DNA of 37,357 bases from Desulfobacterales bacterium (GTDB taxonomy: Bacteria > Desulfobacterota > Desulfobulbia > Desulfobulbales > VMSU01): NCBI GenBank assembly GCA_011330685.1, contig DRPV01000310.1, forward strand, positions 1-37,357. Direction: 5' to 3'. Positions 33,064 through 37,357 of the stretch are shown in pieces. Below the pieces are notes generated by a model. That model was not told the origin of the DNA. It did not search any database and worked only from the letters and a program-made list of their open reading frames with translations. Made by a program: the position numbers and the translations under genes. Position 1 is the first letter of the stretch; each line of letters begins with the position of its first letter.

Positions 33064-34329
33064 TCAGGGCGGTGCGGATTTACGCGCCGCCCTTTTTTTA
33101 TGGAGCCGAAGGAGACGGTTTAAAATGGCATCACGGTTATTCCGGGGCTGATTGAGCATAATCACAAAGGGATCTGTTTGCCCGGCCGTCAGGAGATACC
33201 CGGCATAGTTGTAAACCCCGGTCAGGGTGCCTGATTTTACGCGGCCGCCTTTATGCTCAGGCAGCAAATGGGCGTAGGGCCGGAAATAACGGAGCAGGGT
33301 CAGCATGGCTCTGGGAGTAATGCGATTGCGGCGCGAGAGGCCGGAGCCCTCCTCAACCTCATAGCTGCCCTTGGGAAGCCGTACCTGCTGGCGCAAAAAA
33401 ATATTTAGGGCCCGGCGGCCTTTGGCCCAGGTGGCGGGCCAGCCAAAAAGGCGTGCCCCGCAGGTCAGGAAAATCTGGTCGGCGATGAAATTATTGGAGT
33501 AGAGCAGCATGGCCTGAATAATCTCTCGCAGGGGACGGCGGGAGTAATGAATAAATACGGGCCGCAGGCCTGCCGGTACCAGCCCCATTTTTATCTTTAC
33601 CCCCTGCCAGCCGCTCAGGGCGGCAAAGAGCTGGCCCACGTAACGTCCCGCCTGGGCGGCCGTTAAGGGCAGACGGTATTCACCGGGGGGAAGATGGCCG
33701 GCCGCCTGGGTCATGATTCCAAGATTCGGCGTTTGGGGCTCGGCCGAGCTGACCCCGTCTCTGTCTATTCTGAGATGAACTGTGTTAAAATTAACTGCCG
33801 TGGCGTTAAGGCCGGCATCGTAGGGATTAAGACTCTGGTCGCTGCCATCGGTGGGGCCGTTTAGATGAAAGGCGCTGCTGTCAATAATAATTGTCTTGAC
33901 GGGCATGCTTAGAGTACGGCGCAGTTTGGGGAGCATGGCCGTAATTTCTTCGGAGATGAGCATCGGGGCGCCTCGCCCTTGAATGAAGAGGCGGCCCTTG
34001 TTATCCGCGAAAAAACGGGTCTCGAAGCGATAATTATCACCTAACAGATGAAGGGCCATGGCCGCTGTGGCCAATTTCCAGGTGGAGGCGGGGATAAAGA
34101 GGGCCGTGGGATTCAGCTCGGCAATAATCGTCTTATCTCTGGTCAGGATAAAGCCGCCCTTAACGACGAGCTTGGCAACTGTTGCCCCAGGGGGAACGGC
34201 GGCCTTTACGGCCCCCTGGGGCAGAATGAAAACGGTTGATATAGAGATGCAAAAGAGGAGGCGAACAGCAAAGAAAATGAATTTACTGCCTCTGCCGACG
34301 GGAGCCGTCCCGCTTTGCCTGTAAGTCAA
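33064..34329 (-). CDS. dacB: PBP4-type D-Ala-D-Ala carboxypeptidase/endopeptidase
   Basis: The product is 421 residues. An N-terminal hydrophobic signal segment (about 16-44) precedes a class C low-mass penicillin-binding protein domain. All three active-site motifs are present: S82-T-W-K85 in IPASTWKLATAA, S278-N-N280 in LLYSNNFIAD, and K365-S-G367 in GRVKSGTLTG. It trims or cleaves peptidoglycan peptides in the periplasm. No ATG fits; the TTG at 34329 has AAGGT nine to ten bases upstream inside the end of the trpB2 gene and is taken as the start. It lies immediately after trpB2 on the same strand, so the two are probably co-transcribed. Its intact motifs contrast with the FtsI homologue. 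Confidence 0.92.
   Translation of the reverse strand: MTYRQSGTAPVGRGSKFIFFAVRLLFCISISTVFILPQGAVKAAVPPGATVAKLVVKGGFILTRDKTIIAELNPTALFIPASTWKLATAAMALHLLGDNYRFETRFFADNKGRLFIQGRGAPMLISEEITAMLPKLRRTLSMPVKTIIIDSSAFHLNGPTDGSDQSLNPYDAGLNATAVNFNTVHLRIDRDGVSSAEPQTPNLGIMTQAAGHLPPGEYRLPLTAAQAGRYVGQLFAALSGWQGVKIKMGLVPAGLRPVFIHYSRRPLREIIQAMLLYSNNFIADQIFLTCGARLFGWPATWAKGRRALNIFLRQQVRLPKGSYEVEEGSGLSRRNRITPRAMLTLLRYFRPYAHLLPEHKGGRVKSGTLTGVYNYAGYLLTAGQTDPFVIMLNQPRNNRDAILNRLLRLHKKRAARKSAPP
33066..33099 (+). terminator. Rho-independent terminator after the porin gene
   Basis: AGGGCGG (33066-33072) pairs with CCGCCCT (33087-33093). The stem is extended by a G-U pair and GCG/CGC around a GATTTA loop, and followed by seven T. 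It overlaps the last codons of the convergent dacB gene. Confidence 0.88.
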
Positions 34330-35679
34330 TTAATCGACCTTGGGCAGGTTGGCCATGGACTTGGCGATCTCGGCGGCCGGGTAATCATAATTTTCAAGCT
34401 GACCCTGATAAAATTTATCATAACTCACCATATCCATCATCCCGTGACCGGAAAAGTTGAAGAGGATATTGATTGGTTCGTTCTTGTCTTTGGTGGCCTC
34501 AATAATGGCTGCCCGGATGGCGTGACAGGTCTCCGGGGCGGGGATAATCCCTTCGGTCTGGGCAAAGAGGCGGCCGGCTTCAAAACATTCCAACTGGTGG
34601 ACGCTTATCGGCTCAATAATATTTTCCCGCACCAGAGCGCTGACAATGGGAGACATGCCATGATAACGGAGGCCGCCGGCGTGGATGCCGGGGGGCATGA
34701 AGTCGTGGCCTAAGGTAAACATATAGAGCAGGGGGGTGACCTTGGCCACGTCACCAAAGTCGTAGGCCAGTTTACCCTTGGTGAGGGTGGGGCAGGAGGC
34801 CGGTTCAACCCCGACAAAGCGGATATTTTTACCGTTTAATTTGTCGGCGACAAAGGGGGCGGCAATACCGCCGAAATTGGAGCCGCCTCCGCAGCAGCCA
34901 ATAATGACATCTGGTTCAGCGCCAATCATGGCCAATTGTTTTTTGGCCTCCAGGCCAATGATGGATTGATGGAGAACAACGTGGTTCAGTACTGAACCCA
35001 AGGCATAATTGGTATCATCACGGGAGGCGGCATCCATTACCGCCTCGCTGATGGCGATACCGAGTGAGCCATTGGAATTAGGGTTATCTTTCAGCATCTG
35101 GCGGCCGAATTCGGTATCCTCGCTGGGGCTGGCCACAATCTCCGCCCCATAGGTATTCATCATACTCTTGCGGTAGGGTTTCTGGTCGTAAGATATGCGC
35201 ACCATATAGACCTTGCACTCCAAGCCGAATTTATGGGCGGCAAAGGACAGGGCGCTGCCCCACTGACCAGCTCCGGTCTCGGTGGCGAGGCGTTTTATAC
35301 CCGCCTCTTTATTGTAGTAGGCCTGGGCTACGGCGCTGTTGGGTTTATGACTGCCTGCCGGTGACACGCCCTCATATTTATAATAGATTCTGGCCTTGGT
35401 GCCGATGGCCTTCTCTAAGTTGTCGGCCCTGATCAGCGGTGACGGCCGCCAGATTTTGTAGATATCGCGCACCTCTTCAGGAATATCTATCCACCGTTGA
35501 TCCGTCATTTCCTGTTCCAGAATGGCCATGGGGAAGATGGCGGACAACTTTTCAGGCCCCATGGGCTGGCCGGTGGCCGGGTCTAAGGGCGGTTGTAAAC
35601 CATTGGGGATATCAGGCCCCACATTATACCATTGGCTTGGCATTTCGTTTTCCGGCAGAAATATCTTTTTCGCGGTCAT
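34330..35679 (-). CDS. trpB: TrpB2-type tryptophan synthase beta-like enzyme
   Basis: The product is 449 residues, longer than classical TrpB1 and typical of TrpB2. The PLP lysine is in [13 protein letters not shown] (about 109-121), the catalytic Glu in [13 protein letters not shown] (about 132-144), and the phosphate-binding loop is [10 protein letters not shown] (about 261-270). C-terminal GHGMMD is also conserved. It condenses indole with Ser (or phosphoserine in some TrpB2) to make Trp. GAGGT lies eight bases before the ATG. No trpA is adjacent, which fits TrpB2 acting without TrpA. It is divergent from hsp20. Confidence 0.93.
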   Translation of the reverse strand: MTAKKIFLPENEMPSQWYNVGPDIPNGLQPPLDPATGQPMGPEKLSAIFPMAILEQEMTDQRWIDIPEEVRDIYKIWRPSPLIRADNLEKAIGTKARIYYKYEGVSPAGSHKPNSAVAQAYYNKEAGIKRLATETGAGQWGSALSFAAHKFGLECKVYMVRISYDQKPYRKSMMNTYGAEIVASPSEDTEFGRQMLKDNPNSNGSLGIAISEAVMDAASRDDTNYALGSVLNHVVLHQSIIGLEAKKQLAMIGAEPDVIIGCCGGGSNFGGIAAPFVADKLNGKNIRFVGVEPASCPTLTKGKLAYDFGDVAKVTPLLYMFTLGHDFMPPGIHAGGLRYHGMSPIVSALVRENIIEPISVHQLECFEAGRLFAQTEGIIPAPETCHAIRAAIIEATKDKNEPINILFNFSGHGMMDMVSYDKFYQGQLENYDYPAAEIAKSMANLPKVD

Positions 35680-35755
35680 TATTGCTACCTCATTGAAAAT
35701 TTAAATTTATGACAAGACGTCTAAGTAGAGATACCTACTAATTTTTTATGCAAAA

Positions 35756-35764
35756 TGCTATAAT
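35756..35764 (+). promoter_or_regulatory. candidate extended -10 promoter for hsp20-lon
   Basis: TGCTATAAT (TGn plus a perfect TATAAT at 35759-35764) lies about 160 bp upstream of hsp20. No good -35 is present, as is common for extended -10 promoters. I did not find a convincing heat-shock sigma32 pair or a CIRCE repeat in 35680-35924. A short CCACA/TGTGG inverted pair lies further down. Confidence 0.4.
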
Positions 35765-35924
35765 TTTGTGTGAAAATTTAAGCTGAAGGATTAAAACCAC
35801 ATAAAGGCTTGTGGTGGATGTGGAGTTTTCCGTTCCCGGCTTGAGCCTGCAAGTTCCGAAGGTATAGATGCACGAATCTGGGGTGCTGCTGTTAGCTGCC
35901 CGAATTTAAAAACCGAGGGTTGAT

Positions 35925-36314
35925 ATGGATAAGCAGTTTGGCAGAATTATGCGTAAGATGGTGATTACCAGGATGACCTCATCATCATTTTCCCTCTGGG
36001 AGCCGCCTGTTGATCTTTACGAGTCTGACACTGATCTCATTGTTTTCATGGAGGCCGCTGGAATTGACGCACAACAGATAAAGGTTGTCGTTGAGCCCAG
36101 GATGTTGACCATCAAAGGGGAGAGAAAATGCCCGGTGAACGGCATAAGCACGGTTCATCAGCTGGAGATCGAATATGGCCGTTTTGAACGTCAGCTTGTT
36201 CTGCCGCGCAGAATTGATACCAGCCGGGTGATTTCAGAATGCCGGCATGGGTTTCTCGAGGTGCGTATGCCTCTGCTTAAGACACAGAATACAGTTGAGA
36301 TAGTGGTTAAATAG
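35925..36314 (+). CDS. Hsp20 small heat shock protein
   Basis: The product is 129 residues. The alpha-crystallin domain spans about 25-129: WEPPVDLYESDTDLIVFMEAAGID, MLTIKGERK and YGRFERQLVLPRRIDTSRVISECRHGFLEVRMPL. The C-terminus is short, ending VEIVVK, and lacks a clear IxI tail motif. It is an ATP-independent holdase. GAGGG precedes the ATG. Its stop codon TAG is formed jointly by the target duplication and the first base of the palindromic element at 36314; without the insertion it would read TAA. lon follows on the same strand. Confidence 0.94.
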   Translation: MDKQFGRIMRKMVITRMTSSSFSLWEPPVDLYESDTDLIVFMEAAGIDAQQIKVVVEPRMLTIKGERKCPVNGISTVHQLEIEYGRFERQLVLPRRIDTSRVISECRHGFLEVRMPLLKTQNTVEIVVK

Positions 36315-36455
36315 TAACCGTTCAGATGTGCCCCATCTCGGAGTCTACGCTTACCTCGTCCGTTTCGGCCCCCGAAGCGTACCTGTTGTACGTGAGGGGG
36401 GCGAAACGGACGAGGTAAGCGTAGACTCCGAGATGGGGTGCAGGTGAACGGTTAC
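36314..36455. mobile_element. 142-bp palindromic miniature element with 8-bp target duplication
   Basis: Two arms of about 60 bp are almost perfectly inverse-complementary, from GTAACCGTTCA (36314) inward to the C/G runs and from the G run outward to TGAACGGTTAC (ending 36455). A loop of about 22 bases (GAAGCGTACCTGTTGTACGTGA) separates them. The 8-bp sequence GTTAAATA occurs directly on both sides (36306-36313 and 36456-36463), as expected for a target site duplication. It encodes no protein. Relics with the same end are at 6660-6700 and 26405-26447. As RNA it would form a very long hairpin between hsp20 and lon. Confidence 0.88.
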
Positions 36456-36485
36456 GTTAAATAATATAAAAGGACTGGATAAGAG

Positions 36486-37357
36486 ATGAAAAACGATAAA
36501 AATCCGGAACAAAATAGCGGCGACAGCCCCGAAGTCTTGAAGGTGCCGGAAATATTGCCTATTCTGCCCTTGCAGGGCTTTGTTTTTTTCCCCGGCATGG
36601 GGTTTCCGCTCCAGATAAGCCATAAAGAATCCAAAAAGCTCATAGACGAGGCCCTGGTCACCGACCATCTGGTCGCCCTGATGGCCCATCGGCCCACAAA
36701 GAGCGGTAAGACTACTTCTCCCAAGCCGGAGGATCATCTGTTTAATATCGGCAGCCTGGGGTATATCCATAAGATGTCCAAGGGTAAGGAGGATGTCTAT
36801 AATGTTCTGATCAGTTCCGTCAAGAAAATCAAGATATTGGAATACACCCAGAATGCCCCGTACCACAAGGGACGAGTGGCAGAAATTCCCATGCGGACGG
36901 TTAAGAGCCAGGAGATAGATGCCCTGATTTTAAACCTGCGCACTCAGTTTAAACGCATGGCTGAGCTCTCGAAGCTCCCCGAAGAGTTGACCATGACCAT
37001 AATGGCCCTGGAAAATCCCTTTCATGTCGCCTATCTCGCCGGGTCTCAATTAGGGTTGCGCCTGGAGGAGGAGCAGGAAGTCCTGGAGATAGAGCCCATC
37101 GCCGAGCTTCTGAAAAAGGTAACCATGGAGATCAACAAGAAGTTGGAGACCCTGGATGCCAGCGCTGAAATTCAAAAGAGCATGAAGGCTGATATTGATA
37201 AAAAACAGCGGGAATATTTTTTACGGCAGCAACTGAAGGCCATTCGCAAAGAGCTGGGGGAGGAGGACGATAATGTTGATCTTGCTGACCTCAACAAAAA
37301 GATCAAGAGTACCAAGCTCCCGGAGGAGGCCAAAGAAACCGTGGATAAGGAAATGGC
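36486..37357 (+). CDS. lon: ATP-dependent protease Lon, N-terminal part
   Basis: There are 290 complete codons before the window ends. The LonN substrate-binding domain begins at about residue 23 (LPILPLQGFVFFPGMGFPLQI). The helical region contains the hallmark REYFLRQQLKAIRKELGEE (about 241-259). The AAA+ and Ser-Lys protease domains lie beyond the window. Lon degrades damaged and regulatory proteins in the cytoplasm. The ATG at 36486 is 23 bp after the target duplication of the palindromic element; AAGGA lies about 12 bases upstream. Pairing with hsp20 fits a stress unit. Confidence 0.95.
   Translation, partial: MKNDKNPEQNSGDSPEVLKVPEILPILPLQGFVFFPGMGFPLQISHKESKKLIDEALVTDHLVALMAHRPTKSGKTTSPKPEDHLFNIGSLGYIHKMSKGKEDVYNVLISSVKKIKILEYTQNAPYHKGRVAEIPMRTVKSQEIDALILNLRTQFKRMAELSKLPEELTMTIMALENPFHVAYLAGSQLGLRLEEEQEVLEIEPIAELLKKVTMEINKKLETLDASAEIQKSMKADIDKKQREYFLRQQLKAIRKELGEEDDNVDLADLNKKIKSTKLPEEAKETVDKEM

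Overview
The window looks like chromosome of a Gram-negative, anaerobic, metal- or sulfur-respiring bacterium, most likely Desulfobacterota (former Deltaproteobacteria). The reasons are large periplasmic multihaem c-type cytochromes beside a haem-containing sensor kinase, an M23 peptidase/bactofilin pair, a TrpB2-type enzyme, an LbtU-like porin, and an Hsp20-lon unit. The assignment is inference from gene content only.

Layout. (1) 1-5541: an unidentified ORF tail, then three minus-strand genes: 16-haem cytochrome, 12-haem cytochrome, and a hybrid histidine kinase with a periplasmic CXXCH domain. The two cytochromes share one architecture: three leading haems, n tetrahaem modules and one closing haem (n=3 and n=2). 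(2) 5542-8104: a secreted OB-fold-like protein, a YjeT/DUF2065 membrane protein, and a membrane-anchored M23 peptidase followed at once by a bactofilin, a wall-shaping pair. (3) 8257-11161: an accessory island with an AT-rich MazF-type toxin-antitoxin pair, a fragment of a REP-associated tyrosine transposase, a small channel-like membrane protein, and a full-length transposase with a DnaA-like C-terminal domain, flanked on both sides by inverted families of short tandem repeats. (4) 11360-27691: the division and cell wall (dcw) cluster mraZ-rsmH-ftsL-ftsI-murE-murF-mraY-murD-murG-murC-murB-ftsQ-ftsA-ftsZ, with a promoter and MraZ boxes ahead of mraZ. (5) 27691-31699: a radical SAM protein and a sensor kinase coupled to ftsZ, then a Cys-rich PilZ protein. 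(6) 31780-37357: a porin, a convergent trpB2-dacB pair, then hsp20 and the start of lon, separated by a 142-bp palindromic element with an 8-bp target duplication.

The most unusual signal is in the dcw cluster. The FtsI-like protein is full length, with N-terminal anchor, dimerisation region, transpeptidase-like fold and PASTA domain. All three catalytic motifs of the penicillin-binding fold are gone: the SxxK serine is Gly and its lysine is Arg, SxN reads GPG, and KTG reads EAG. The same cluster has no ftsW; murD and murG overlap by 4 bp where ftsW normally lies. The septal glycosyltransferase/transpeptidase pair therefore appears to be lost or inactivated here, while every Mur enzyme, FtsQ, FtsL, FtsA, FtsZ and a PBP4-type carboxypeptidase (33064-34329) keeps its active-site motifs. 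This predicts that septal peptidoglycan is made by another SEDS/PBP pair, with the FtsI homologue kept as a non-catalytic divisome scaffold.

A second theme is small palindromic mobile DNA. Elements ending in GTAAC/GTTAC-type termini lie after hsp20, between ftsA and ftsZ, and before the M23 gene, and a different one abuts the stop codon of the OB-fold gene.
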